31,115 nucleotides of DNA from Candidatus Cloacimonadota bacterium (GCA_023230025.1 JALNYD010000003.1:1-31115); one strand, 5' to 3'; positions 1-9,384 are shown, counted from the stretch's first letter. Numbers and translations: made by a program. Notes: generated by a model from the letters alone, not told the origin.

Positions 1-151
1 AGGGAGGCAAATCCGCGTGACCGCTGCTGGAAGTCGAAAGCGCAGCTAATATTCGGCTCCGTTTCAGGATTAAAGACTGCAAATAATTGATTTGGCTTCA
101 TAGGGATTGGGGTAGCGCTTTCAACTCCCAGAGAGGATATTCTGCGGGGAA

Positions 152-182
152 CAAAAAACCCCGGCGCTGGAGGCAACCGGGG
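152..182 (-). terminator. Rho-independent terminator behind the GLUG surface gene
   Basis: Read on the minus strand, CCCCGG (182-177) pairs with CCGGGG (164-159). The stem extends inward through TGC/GCG with one bulged T and is followed at once by six T residues (158-153). It lies 22 bp after the stop codon of the surface gene, so it is placed to end that transcript. Confidence 0.8.
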
Positions 183-203
183 AGGAAAGATAGTCATTTG
201 ATC

Positions 204-3196
204 CTATTTCATCATGACCACTTTATGAGTCAGGGTTTTACCATCAGCCTGCATGCGCATGAAATAAACTCCGCTGCCAAGCTGTTGTCCGGCGTCGTTT
301 CTGCCGTCCCAATCCAGACGATACCAACCGGAATTTTGGGATCCATCCAACAGATTGCGTACTTTTTGTCCTTTCGCATTGTAAACCACGATGTAGACCC
401 TGGAATCCTGCTCCAGTCCATACACAAGTGTGGTTGTCGGGTTAAAGGGATTGGGATAGTTTTTCACAATGCCGGTAATTGCTGGAATACTGGGAAGTCC
501 TGGTTCGATACCCTCAAAATACACGGGAATGGAGCCATAGAGTTGGCTGCTACCATCAAAATCAACGCTTTCTAACCAGTAGTAATATGTACCGGGAGCA
601 TACAATTCGCGGTCATAAAACACATAGTACTGCGCCTGAGAAGTATTAGTGGCATTGATGAACACATCCAAAAGAAGCGCTTCAGCAAACAGGTCCGATG
701 TACCGCGATAGATCTGGAATCCGGATACATTGGTCTCGGATTGAGTCTGCCACTGCAAGCGAATGCTATTGCCCTGATACATCTGAGCATTGAAGAAGGA
801 GAGCTCCACGGGAAGAGTTTGGTTATCTTCGCGACCGATGGTGAAGCTGGCTTTTGCGCCGTTTTTACCCGCAGTCTGGGGGAAGGTATAGCTTACCACC
901 AGTTTACGGATGCCATCGGAATTGGTGAAAGTCCCGGTGATTCCCGTGGTAGAACTACCAACATACAAAGCAGGAGTGATCCCGGACCAATCAAAGCTGT
1001 TATCATCATCAGCAGTCCAATAAAACTCATAGTCTTTACCCGGTTGGCTTCAGTGTCATTATTGATATAACCATTGATTGTCCACTGCCGTTTGATGTGT
1101 TCCGGGTAGTTGCCTCCCAGGTCTGTAGCAGCACTAAACCCGCTGATCAGATTTCCGCTTTCAGCAATCTCCAGGCGTGTAGAATTGGGTGAAGACATCC
1201 CGTCAGTATTCGAAGCACCTGTTACCTGGCCTCTGGTGACGGTAAGTGTACCATCGATGATTATCGGTGTTAGAAACTCCACTCCCTCAGGGTTGTCAAC
1301 TATCAAATTGTTCAAATTACCACCATCATTTTTAAAGTACTGCTTGGCATCCCCCGCAAAGGTGATGCTGGAGCCTGCGCCACTGGTGATGGTACCGTTG
1401 TTGTAAAGATTACCATAGATAGTTACTGAACCATTGTTCTCGAATGTAGCGCTATAGCCAATCTCAAACAAGGCTTTATCGTTGGGATTTGTAAGATTGG
1501 CGGGATTTTTAGCATTAACTATTATATTGCCATTATTTATAAGATCGATATCCGGATTAATCCCATTTTCAACACTCAGCCTATTACCCCCACCAATGAT
1601 AAGTGTGCCTCCGGATTCGATGCTCATCTGATCCACATCGCGGGAAACGTGATCCAAAGTAATGGTACTGCCAGTTGCCACGATAATGCCAAACGAATTG
1701 CTCAAACCGGGGTAAAGCTGAGATCCTGGGGTGTTTTGAGTGTCGTAAGGTCCAGCTGCGCCGGTGAGAGATTTCAGCCAGTTTCCATAGTCCGACCAGT
1801 TATAATCAATAGTACCCGGGGATGGCGTTTGTACACTCTTATAATAGTACTGTGGTATGGTTTCTGCCGGAACAAAACTGATTCCCACACCACTCACATT
1901 CGGATAATATCCAGCTGTAAAAGACCACACATTCACAAAATCCCAGTTAACAAAGGTCGTCTGCGTTCTTAATAGAGTATCTGTTCTTGCCATTTCAGTC
2001 AGTATTCCCGATACAGGATTGTCCAAAAGGTCCGTGATTGTTGCGGAACTCAAGTAATAGCTGTTTTGTACCGAGGCTGATCCGGAATAACCACCCAATC
2101 CGGGAGGAAGCTTTCCATCTACTCTGCCGGTAAGGCCACCAATGCCGCCATCCCAGGTACCGTGTCCTGATCCTGAGGCTATCCCTTGCTGCACATTCCC
2201 AGTGGCATAACAGCGGAGGATCGCGCCATCAATGGTACAACCTGCCAAACCGCCCACGCGGTCACCCCCCGTCACCTCGCCAAAGGCAAAGCTATCGTAT
2301 GAAATCCCGGTTTCATTACAACCAACCAAACCACCGTACTTGATGTTATATGGATTTGTGCCCGCACCAGTTACCGGGTCATTAGGGTTGATCTTGTAGT
2401 TTCCGGGATGGGTGGATTCCACCTTTACATTAGCCCAGCAGTATCGGATCACCGGTATCTGTTGCTTACGATCGCTATTATTTGCACCCACCAGCCCACC
2501 GGTGGCGCCGAATCCCCTTACAACTACAATTGCATCTCCTTGATTATAAACTGTAGCGTAGCAGCGAGTGATGTAGACCTTTTTCGTAGCGGATGAGCCT
2601 ATCAACACCTTTCCCACCAAAGCGCCTGTGCCCCTTTTACCTGTCACATTTGGGTTGATTATCCCCAAGTCTTTGATCTCGGTATTGGCATCTGTGCCGC
2701 TGGTCACATAGCCAAAAAGACCAACGTTGTCGGTTCCATTCTGCGGTAAAGCATCATCATTAGCAGCATCAGCCCCGCGATTGATGTAGAGATTGTAAAT
2801 ATCTTTGCCGTTACCGTCGTAGACGCCTTTGAATGGACTTCCCTCAGTGCCTATTGGATCCCAACCCTTGGCTGCTTCCCACATCTGTGTCCAATTTCCT
2901 GCCTCAAATGAAGACCCGGAAGTATGGGATGTTGAGCACCAATAGGCATAATCTCCATACTTACGGATATTGCCTTCCTCATAGGATGTGGATGTAGCCC
3001 AACTGATTATGCTGTCAGGATGAGTTACGTTTAGGTTAATATTTCCACTTTGAGTGTAAGACCAGTCAAGGTGATTACGCACATTCCATAACTGCAGCAC
3101 ATTAGCCACAGATACCTGGGCATAAACAGCTCCAAACATACCAACCAAAATAACAACAAGGATTATCCTTGTCCAGTTCACTAAAAAGCATCTCAT
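204..3196 (-). pseudogene. GLUG-repeat secreted surface protein with FlgD-like C-terminal sorting domain, interrupted by a frameshift
   Basis: An intact version would encode roughly 1,000 residues of an exported cell-surface protein. The start at 3196 has a good Shine-Dalgarno sequence (AAGGAGA, 6 nt before ATG) and a hydrophobic signal peptide ending near VYAQ. Residues about 190-365 hold repeated GLUG-type units (GGLVG...CYA, VGGLAG...CYATGNV). A long beta-rich region follows, and the protein ends in a FlgD-Ig-like domain (YPNPFNP, VVYNAKGQ, SGVYFMRM), as in proteins exported by type IX-like systems. The reading frame breaks at 1039-1041: the upstream frame runs on to a stop at 893, while the expected sequence (DYEFYWTADDD...) continues in another frame to the stop at 204. 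Restoring one G in a GGG run rejoins the two frames. The break could be a real mutation, phase variation or a sequencing error. The ligand or role is unknown. Confidence 0.8.
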
Positions 3197-3675
3197 AATC
3201 TCTCCTTTTTGTCTGGGACTTGAGCCCTGTAAGCTGGGCTTCAGCTTCTGTTGATAACCTAATGTAGAGAGTTGCCAACCTCACTCTTCACAGGTATCAC
3301 AATCTGCAAAAGTCAAATTTATGTCAAGCACATTTTTTGTTGTCTTTTGCTAAATGTGTTAACTTCTTATCCCGAAATATAATCTCCAGCCAGCGCCATC
3401 CTTATGCATGGTTAACAGCCACTTGCCATGATCCAATTCACCATTTATGAAACCCATAATGGATACTTATGTGTGGCCTTTGGGTGAATGTTTTCCCTGC
3501 AGGCAGGCTATTCCCAGGCATCAGAATAGCATCAAATCCTTAGCATGCCCCAAGTCTATTTGTGCTTCAGTTCCAGAAAAGCATTGACAAAATCATCACT
3601 ATATCAATTAAATGCAGTTAGAAGAAACTTCATGTTCAAATTGGAGTTATCCCCTGAAAGTTTATGGAGGTATAT
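3197..3675. other. Divergent promoter region with no gene seen
   Basis: This stretch separates the minus-strand surface gene from the plus-strand pyrophosphatase operon. It is AT-rich around 3310-3370. Perfect TTGACA hexamers occur on both strands, at 3322-3327 on the minus strand and 3584-3589 on the plus strand, each pointing toward the gene it would serve. No reading frame with a ribosome binding site, no tRNA-like fold and no repeat family was recognised. Confidence 0.6.
3584..3613 (+). promoter_or_regulatory. Candidate sigma-70-like promoter of the hppA operon
   Basis: TTGACA at 3584-3589 is followed after 18 bp by TTAAAT at 3608-3613, about 60 bp upstream of the hppA start. The -35 is perfect and the -10 is only partial, so this is a prediction from consensus alone. 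Confidence 0.4.
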
Positions 3676-6003
3676 ATGCCACAGCTGCCGCCAATATGGT
3701 ATTTGGCGCCCTTTGGGGCTGTTTCGGCGCTGATTTTTGCCTATTTCTTTTATCGCAGTGTGCGAGCTCATAACCCAGGCAATGCCCGCATGGTGGAGAT
3801 CGCCGGTTATGTCCGTGAGGGAGCTTATGCTTATCTTTTACAGCAATACAAAGGCATCAGCATCTTCTTTGCCATTGCCCTGGCAGTCTTTCTATTTCTT
3901 GCCTATGGTCTCAGAGTTTTGGATCCAATGATCCCCTGGGGATTCATGAGCGGAGGGATAATGAGTGGTCTGGCGGGTTTCATCGGCATGAATACTGCGA
4001 CAATGGCATCCAGCCGCACTGCTCAAGCCTGCTCAGAAAGCCTGAATCGCGGCCTGAAGGTAGCCTTCAGGGCTGGGGGAGTGATGGGCTTAACTGTGGT
4101 GGGGCTTGCTCTGGTGGACATCTCTGCCTGGTTTTACATCCTGAATCTGATCGGTTATCCTCTGGAGAAAATCGCTGTTGTGATGCTCTCCTTTGGGATG
4201 GGCGCCAGCACCCAGGCGCTATTTGCCAGACTGGGTGGAGGCATATACACTAAGGCTGCAGATGTTGGTGCAGATTTGGTTGGCAAAGTGGAAGCTGATA
4301 TTCCGGAAGATGATCCCCGCAATCCTGCCACCATTGCAGACAACGTCGGCGACAACGTTGGCGACGTAGCAGGCATGGGAGCCGATCTTTATGAATCCTA
4401 TGCTGGATCCATCCTGGCTACTGCTGCTTTGGGCATGAGTGCCGTTCTCAGGCTTTCTGCCACCAATCCAGCGATCAGTTCATTCATGATCAATTTCATC
4501 GCCGCTCCTCTTGTTTTGGCTGGTTTTGGTGCGCTTCTATCGATCATAGGCATCTTCATTGTCTCCACCAAAGAGGACGCCGGAATGAAGGAACTAATGG
4601 CAGCGCTGAATAAGAGCGTTTATCTGAGCTCAGTGCTGATTGCCCTGGCCTCTTTTATAGTATGCAAAACACTATTGCCCAGCGAGTACTATCTGGGCAT
4701 CTTTCTTTCTTCAGTGGTGGGTCTTGCGGCAGGAATCCTGATCGGACATACTACTGAAATGTGGACTTCGCATTCCTATAGAGCTACCCGAAACATTGTC
4801 AAACAGGGAGAATATGGCTCTGCCACTGTGATTCTGGAAGGAATCAGCGTGGGAATGCTTTCCACTGCGATGCCGGTGCTGATCATATCAGCAGGCATTT
4901 TGATCGCCTATGTGGTTTCCGGGGGATTTCATCATGTCGAGCTGGGGCTTTATGGCATTGGCTTTGGTGCCGTGGGCATGCTTGCCACTCTTGGAGTTAC
5001 TCTGGCCATGGACGCCTTTGGCCCGATTGCCGATAATGCCGGCGGCAATGCTCAGATGGCATATCTTCCCAAAGAAGTCCGCGAGCGCACCGACAATCTG
5101 GATGCGGTTGGCAATACCACTGCCGCAATCGGCAAAGGCTTTGCTATCGGTTCCGCCGCTCTGACTGCCATGGCACTCCTGGCTGCTTATCTGGAAAAAG
5201 TGCGCGATGCCTTTGTAATGCTGGGAACCAAAGTGGGTGAAATCCAATATCTTGATATCAGATATGGATCTGTTAGCGAGCGTGTTGAAGCATCCCTCGC
5301 CAGCCTGAATCAGTTCATAGATTACTATCAGGTAAATCCCCTCAATCCCAAGTTCCTTTTAGGTATATTCATAGGCGCAATGGTAGTCTATGTGTTTTCT
5401 GCTCTCACCATTAAAGCTGTGGGCAAAGCAGCCGGGCTGATGGTGAAAGAGGTGCGACGTCAGTTTACTACAATGCCCGGAATCCTGCAGGGAAAAACCA
5501 AACCTGATTATGCCCGATGTGTAAAAATCTCCACCATTGGAGCCCAGCAACAGATGATCCTTCCCGCCATCATCGGCATCGTTACCCCCATTGCTGTGGG
5601 TTTGATTCTGGGTGTCGCTGGAGTTTTGGGAGTGCTGATAGGTGGGCTTACCACTGGTTTCGTGACTGCTGTGATGATGAACAACGCCGGAGGTGCCTGG
5701 GATAATGCCAAAAAATACGTGGAAACCGGAGAGAGTGGCGGAAGCGGTTCTGCTGTGCACAAGGCCACCATCGTCGGTGATACCGTGGGCGACCCCTTCA
5801 AGGATACCGCTGGACCCTGCATCAACATCCTGATCAAGCTTATGAGCATGGTCTCAATCGTGTTTGGAGGCTTCATTGTGGCTTATTCACCAAAGATTGA
5901 AGCCTTATACACCCCCAAAGCAACCAGGCAAATTGAACAAAGTGCCCCCGTCAGCCCTCCTGCTGACAGCATCCTGATTCAGGATCAAATACTGATGAAA
6001 TGA
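3676..6003 (+). CDS. hppA: Membrane-bound ion-translocating pyrophosphatase (K+-dependent type)
   Basis: Hydrolyses cytoplasmic pyrophosphate and pumps H+ and/or Na+ across the inner membrane, recovering energy from PPi. The ATG at 3676 is preferred over the in-frame ATG at 3664 because GGAGG at 3666-3670 sits 5 nt before it; this gives 775 residues, within the family range. Many hydrophobic helices are visible. The substrate site is unmistakable: DVGADLVGKVEADIPEDDP starting at residue 196, followed by NPATIADNVGDNVGD, and later DNAKKYVE and GDTVGDPFKDTAGP. The segment GNTTAAIGKG (479-488) has Ala483 and Gly486 where K+-independent enzymes carry Lys and Thr, so K+ dependence is expected. H+ versus Na+ specificity cannot be settled by eye. 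It is the first gene of a five-gene operon and its stop overlaps the ispG start (ATGA). Confidence 0.97.
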   Translation: MPQLPPIWYLAPFGAVSALIFAYFFYRSVRAHNPGNARMVEIAGYVREGAYAYLLQQYKGISIFFAIALAVFLFLAYGLRVLDPMIPWGFMSGGIMSGLAGFIGMNTATMASSRTAQACSESLNRGLKVAFRAGGVMGLTVVGLALVDISAWFYILNLIGYPLEKIAVVMLSFGMGASTQALFARLGGGIYTKAADVGADLVGKVEADIPEDDPRNPATIADNVGDNVGDVAGMGADLYESYAGSILATAALGMSAVLRLSATNPAISSFMINFIAAPLVLAGFGALLSIIGIFIVSTKEDAGMKELMAALNKSVYLSSVLIALASFIVCKTLLPSEYYLGIFLSSVVGLAAGILIGHTTEMWTSHSYRATRNIVKQGEYGSATVILEGISVGMLSTAMPVLIISAGILIAYVVSGGFHHVELGLYGIGFGAVGMLATLGVTLAMDAFGPIADNAGGNAQMAYLPKEVRERTDNLDAVGNTTAAIGKGFAIGSAALTAMALLAAYLEKVRDAFVMLGTKVGEIQYLDIRYGSVSERVEASLASLNQFIDYYQVNPLNPKFLLGIFIGAMVVYVFSALTIKAVGKAAGLMVKEVRRQFTTMPGILQGKTKPDYARCVKISTIGAQQQMILPAIIGIVTPIAVGLILGVAGVLGVLIGGLTTGFVTAVMMNNAGGAWDNAKKYVETGESGGSGSAVHKATIVGDTVGDPFKDTAGPCINILIKLMSMVSIVFGGFIVAYSPKIEALYTPKATRQIEQSAPVSPPADSILIQDQILMK

Positions 6004-7058
6004 AAGAGAATATTCGCAGAGAAACACGTCCCATCTTTTTAGGGGGATTTCAGATTGGCGGTTCTGCCCCAATCTCGATCCAAAGCATGCTCAGCGTCAA
6101 GACTTCTGATCTTGATGGGGCTGCACTGCAAATCCGCAGATTGATCGCTGCGGGTTGCGAGATTATTCGCTTCTCCGTAATGGATATGGACGATGCCCGT
6201 GCGATCAGAAGCCTCAAACGTATCAGTTCGGTGCCCCTGATTGCCGATATTCACTTTGATCACAAGCTGGCGATCGCCGCCATCACCAATGGCATTGACG
6301 CTCTAAGGATCAATCCCGGCAATATCGGCAGCGCTCAAGGTGTTGAGAGCCTGGTAGCAGTTGCCAAAGCACACAGAATCCCGATTCGCATTGGCGTTAA
6401 TGGGGGTTCTTTGCCCAAAGACCTGCTGGCCAAATATGGCCATGGCAAGGAAGCAATGGTGGAAGCAGCCCTCAGGCATGTGAATATCCTTGAAAAACTG
6501 GGCTTTTTGGAGATCAAGATTTCTGCAAAAGCCTCTTCCATTGATCTGATGCTGGCCAGTTACCGGGAGCTGAGTAAACGGGTAAACTATCCTTTGCATT
6601 TGGGACTCACCGAATCCGGTACATTGCTCTCCGGAAGCATCAAAAGCTCCGTCGCCCTGGGCATTCTTTTAGAAGAAGGCATTGGTGATACCATCCGGGT
6701 TTCCCTAAGTGCAGATCCAGTGCAGGAAGTAATGGTTGCAAAACAGATTTTGATCGCTCTGGGCTTGCGCAAGGGTTTGAACATCGTATCCTGCCCCACC
6801 TGTGGCCGCACCCGCATCAATCTGATCGCTCTGGCCGAGAGGGTGGAAGAAGCCCTTGCCGAGTTTCAGGATGAAGAACTCACCGTTGCTGTGATGGGTT
6901 GTGCCGTCAACGGTCCCGGCGAAGCCAGAGAAGCAGATTTTGGCATTGCCGGAGGTGTGGGCGAAGGATTGATCTTTGCTCGCGGCGAGATCATCGCCAA
7001 AGTTCCCGAACAGAATCTGGTGGAGGAACTGCTCAAGCTGATCAGGGAAAGCCGTTGA
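6000..7058 (+). CDS. ispG: 4-hydroxy-3-methylbut-2-en-1-yl diphosphate synthase (GcpE/IspG)
   Basis: Catalyses the reductive ring opening of MEcPP to HMBPP, the penultimate step of the MEP isoprenoid pathway, using a [4Fe-4S] cluster. The 352-residue protein is of the short bacterial type. The N-terminal TIM barrel shows SIQSM, ADIHFDHKLA and RINPGNIG. The C-terminal cluster domain has C265-P-T-C268-G-R and C301 in GCAVNGPGEA, the expected three cysteines plus a glutamate ligand. It overlaps hppA by 4 nt, implying translational coupling, and is followed after 1 bp by a transporter gene. Isoprenoid chain building downstream releases PPi, so pairing with a pyrophosphatase makes metabolic sense; that link is inference. 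Confidence 0.96.
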   Translation: MKENIRRETRPIFLGGFQIGGSAPISIQSMLSVKTSDLDGAALQIRRLIAAGCEIIRFSVMDMDDARAIRSLKRISSVPLIADIHFDHKLAIAAITNGIDALRINPGNIGSAQGVESLVAVAKAHRIPIRIGVNGGSLPKDLLAKYGHGKEAMVEAALRHVNILEKLGFLEIKISAKASSIDLMLASYRELSKRVNYPLHLGLTESGTLLSGSIKSSVALGILLEEGIGDTIRVSLSADPVQEVMVAKQILIALGLRKGLNIVSCPTCGRTRINLIALAERVEEALAEFQDEELTVAVMGCAVNGPGEAREADFGIAGGVGEGLIFARGEIIAKVPEQNLVEELLKLIRESR

Positions 7059-7059
7059 T

Positions 7060-7581
7060 ATGCTGCTGCAGATCTTTCTAAGCTTTCTAAAGATAGGTGC
7101 ATTCACCATTGGTGGAGCCTATGCCATGATCCCGCTGATTAAGAAAGAAGTGTGCGAAACCCGCGCCTGGATCAGTGAAGATGACTTTCTAAATGGTCTG
7201 GCTGCCGCCCAAAGCTGTCCCGGACCAATTGCCGTGAACATCAGCATCTACACCGGATACCACGTAAAAGGTTATCCTGGAATGCTGATGGCCGTCCTGG
7301 GCAGCATCTTGCCTTCCACGATCTCCATCATCCTGATCGCCATGCTCTTTAATCAATATGCTGATCAGATTTTGGTGCGAAAAGCCTTCAGTGCCTTGCG
7401 TCCGGCTGTGGTTGCCCTCATCGCCGTTCCCCTGATTCAGATGGCGCAAAAGAGCGGTCTCAACCAGAAAAACGCCTGGTTTCCCTTTGTCATCGCCATC
7501 CTGGTGGGAACTCTGAATATCTCGCCGGTTTATCTGATCCTGCTTACCATCGTCTTTGCCGTCTGGGAATCCCACCGATGA
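7060..7581 (+). CDS. ChrA-type transporter, first half-size subunit
   Basis: Single-domain member of the chromate transporter (CHR) family, 173 residues. It opens with FLKIGAFTIGGAYAMIPLI, then has the family segment WISEDDFLNGLAAAQSCPGPIAVNISIYTGY, followed by hydrophobic helices. Half-size CHR proteins normally occur as adjacent pairs that presumably assemble together, and the next gene is the partner. The real substrate is uncertain: only some family members export chromate, and nothing in this operon points to chromate. It starts 1 bp after ispG with only a weak, distant AGGGA as possible ribosome binding site, suggesting translational coupling. Confidence 0.88.
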   Translation: MLLQIFLSFLKIGAFTIGGAYAMIPLIKKEVCETRAWISEDDFLNGLAAAQSCPGPIAVNISIYTGYHVKGYPGMLMAVLGSILPSTISIILIAMLFNQYADQILVRKAFSALRPAVVALIAVPLIQMAQKSGLNQKNAWFPFVIAILVGTLNISPVYLILLTIVFAVWESHR

Positions 7582-8102
7582 TCTATCTGCAAATGCTCTT
7601 CACTTTCTTCAAAATTGGACTCTTCAGCTTTGGTGGAGGCTATGCCATCCTGGCCATGATCCAGCAGGAGGTGGTGGTTAAGAACGCCTGGCTCACGGAA
7701 GCTGAGTTCGTGCAGGTCGTGGCGATCTCTCAGATGACCCCGGGGCCAATTGCGATCAATGCCGCCACCTTTATCGGCTATCAAAAAGCCGGAATCCCGG
7801 GCTCATTGCTTTGCACCCTCGGTGTGATATTGCCCTCCCTGATCATCATGCTCCTGATCACTATCAGTTATCTCAAATTGCGCAATCAGAAATGGTTTCA
7901 AATGGTCTTCAAGCGCTTGCGCTTACTCTCTATAGGACTGATTGCGGCAGCGTTGATTATGATCCTGGGTCATGCAGTGGAGAGCATCTTTTCCATCATC
8001 ATCTTTGCGCTTTGCTTCATCGCTACCTGGAGATTCAAGCTCAATCCCTTTACCATGCTGATCGTCAGTGCCCTCGCTGGCATCTTCTTTGGGAGCGCAT
8101 AA
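7578..8102 (+). CDS. ChrA-type transporter, second half-size subunit
   Basis: Second CHR-family domain, 174 residues, and paralogue of the preceding gene. It shares FFKIGLFSFGGGYAILAMI at the start and the segment WLTEAEFVQVVAISQMTPGPIAINAATFIGYQ, then a run of hydrophobic helices. It overlaps the previous stop by 4 nt (ATGA), so the two products are probably made in equal amounts and work as a heteromer with opposed membrane orientation, as proposed for short CHR pairs. The transported anion is not evident from sequence. Confidence 0.88.
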   Translation: MIYLQMLFTFFKIGLFSFGGGYAILAMIQQEVVVKNAWLTEAEFVQVVAISQMTPGPIAINAATFIGYQKAGIPGSLLCTLGVILPSLIIMLLITISYLKLRNQKWFQMVFKRLRLLSIGLIAAALIMILGHAVESIFSIIIFALCFIATWRFKLNPFTMLIVSALAGIFFGSA

Positions 8103-9112
8103 TGTGTGTTTCCCGACGGATTCTTCCACTCTGCCTATCGCTAATCCTTACGCTACTGACGGGGGCCTGCGCCTACAAGGGCGGGAATACCTTTCCCCTG
8201 GATCCGCTCTATCCCCGATATGATTCCTATTTTATGGATATGAATACCATCTCTAAACTTCATCCGGATCTGATCATGCTCCACATCATAGGTTTTTCCT
8301 CTTCCGACGATCAACCAATATTCGGCTTCAAGCTGGGCAGGGGTCTTCGCGAGATCCTGATCATTGGGCAACATCATGGCGATGAAGTATTGGGCGTAGC
8401 GCTTAGCATGTATCTGGCTGAACACATGATAGAAAGTTATGATAACGACAAGCGGGTGCAAGATTTGCTGGATGAATATACTCTCTGGATTGTCCCCACC
8501 ATCAATCCCGATGGATGGCAATTTGTTAGCAGGGGAATCACCAAAAGCAAGCGCAAGAACAACCGGGATACCGATGCCAATGGCAAGTTTGACATCCGTA
8601 CTGATGGCGTGGATCTGAACCGCAATTATCCCATTTTTTGGGATCTGGACGGAGAGTCAAACACATTTAGTTCATACTACAAGGGCTCCGCGCCCGCCTC
8701 AGAAAGTGAAGTACAGAGCGTTATTGCCCTGGGCAGGAAACATGATTTCGAGCTCGCGATCTTTTACCATTCATCAGCTTCCGGCGCACTGAATGAAACA
8801 ATTTTCCTCCCAGCCGTGGAGGAGCCCGATTCCACCTTTACCAGGCTGCAGGAGCTTGCCGATCTTTATGCCCGATCTGTACCCAGGGACTACCAAAAGG
8901 GAACCTATCAATTGCATCAGGGCAGCACATCCAAGGTGGGAAACGCGCGCAACTTCTTTTATCACAGTCTCGGCGTGCCGGCAATGCTGATCGAAGTGGG
9001 TGGCGTAAACAAAGATGGCGTTAGCATTATCCATCCCCCCGCCCGGATGCTGAGGATTATTCAAAAACGGCATCTGGATGCACTTCTCAAAACTCTGGAA
9101 ACGATGATTTAA
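8102..9112 (+). CDS. M14-family zinc carboxypeptidase, probable lipoprotein
   Basis: Predicted exported zinc peptidase of 336 residues. The ATG at 8102 overlaps the previous stop by one base (TAATG), which fits the close spacing of the operon; the frame is open further upstream but lies inside the transporter gene there. The N-terminus MCVSRRILPL...LLTGAC has an Arg-Arg n-region, a hydrophobic core and a candidate lipidated Cys23, although Leu is at -4 rather than -3. Catalytic features of M14: His92-Gly-Asp-Glu95 and His223 as zinc ligands, Asn173-Arg174 in DLNRNYP for the substrate carboxylate, and Glu298 in LIEVGG as the catalytic base. An Asp-rich loop (DTDANGKFD, 156-164) may bind calcium. 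The substrate is unknown; peptidoglycan peptides or scavenged peptides are both possible. Confidence 0.9.
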   Translation: MCVSRRILPLCLSLILTLLTGACAYKGGNTFPLDPLYPRYDSYFMDMNTISKLHPDLIMLHIIGFSSSDDQPIFGFKLGRGLREILIIGQHHGDEVLGVALSMYLAEHMIESYDNDKRVQDLLDEYTLWIVPTINPDGWQFVSRGITKSKRKNNRDTDANGKFDIRTDGVDLNRNYPIFWDLDGESNTFSSYYKGSAPASESEVQSVIALGRKHDFELAIFYHSSASGALNETIFLPAVEEPDSTFTRLQELADLYARSVPRDYQKGTYQLHQGSTSKVGNARNFFYHSLGVPAMLIEVGGVNKDGVSIIHPPARMLRIIQKRHLDALLKTLETMI

Positions 9113-9138
9113 CCCACCATTAGTGCTTGCCTCCCTTG

Positions 9139-9163
9139 GACTTCAATCCGAAGGATTGGAGTT
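9139..9163. repeat. 25-bp palindromic repeat, copy 1
   Basis: ACTTCAATCC (9140-9149) and GGATTGGAGT (9153-9162) form a 10-bp stem with one G-T wobble and the loop GAA. An exact 25-bp copy lies 569 bp downstream at 9708-9732 in the same orientation, so the two copies flank the hairpin element. Confidence 0.9.
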
Positions 9164-9244
9164 TGGACTTTGGACATTCTGTCTCCGTAGATTTCCCTGT
9201 TAAGCGATTCTTGCAGGTATGCAGCAGCATGACCTCAGAGATAA

Positions 9245-9260
9245 GTCCCGAAAACGGGAC
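9245..9260. repeat. Short hairpin
   Basis: GTCCCG (9245-9250) and CGGGAC (9255-9260) form a perfect 6-bp stem with the loop AAAA, just left of the four-hairpin element. Confidence 0.7.
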
Positions 9261-9270
9261 GGTATTTTAC

Positions 9271-9384
9271 ATGAAAGCCATAGGATTCGACACGTCTCGT
9301 GTCGACGGAACGTAGTTCCGTAACTGTAAGCAGCTTCGCTGCTTTTGCAGACGAGACGTCTGCAATCCTATCACAGGCTTTCAT
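9271..9384. repeat. 114-bp four-hairpin element closed by an outer inverted repeat
   Basis: Four perfect hairpins, each with a 7-bp stem and 3-nt loop, follow one another: CGACACG-TCT-CGTGTCG (9288-9304), ACGGAAC-GTA-GTTCCGT (9305-9321), AAGCAGC-TTC-GCTGCTT (9328-9344) and GCAGACG-AGA-CGTCTGC (9347-9363). They are bracketed by ATGAAAGCC+ATAGGATT (9271-9287) and its complement at 9364-9384, which carries four extra bases. The centres of hairpins 1 and 4 are complementary (ACGTCTCGT against ACGAGACGT), so an alternative fold can lengthen the outer stem and leave only hairpins 2 and 3. It could be a structured RNA, a REP/BIME-type element or a mobile-element remnant; no known family was recognised. 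Confidence 0.85.

Noticed and set aside
1..101. A 33-codon open frame on the minus strand from ATG at 101 to the left edge (MKPNQLFAVFNPETEPN...), and a plus-strand frame ending at 90.
   Set aside because: Neither has a ribosome binding site or recognisable domain, and only about 30 residues are visible, so I could not decide which strand codes, if either.
3664..3675. Upstream ATG at 3664 as the start of the pyrophosphatase.
   Set aside because: It overlaps the GGAGG ribosome site that serves the ATG at 3676, and nothing suitable lies upstream of 3664.
7060..8102. A single chromate-resistance gene split by a frameshift.
   Set aside because: Each half has its own start, full CHR domain and typical length, with an ATGA overlap; this is the known paired short-chain arrangement.
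9127..9315. A 62-codon plus-strand frame after the M14 peptidase.
   Set aside because: It reads straight through the palindromic repeats, has no ribosome binding site and its product resembles nothing but translated repeat.
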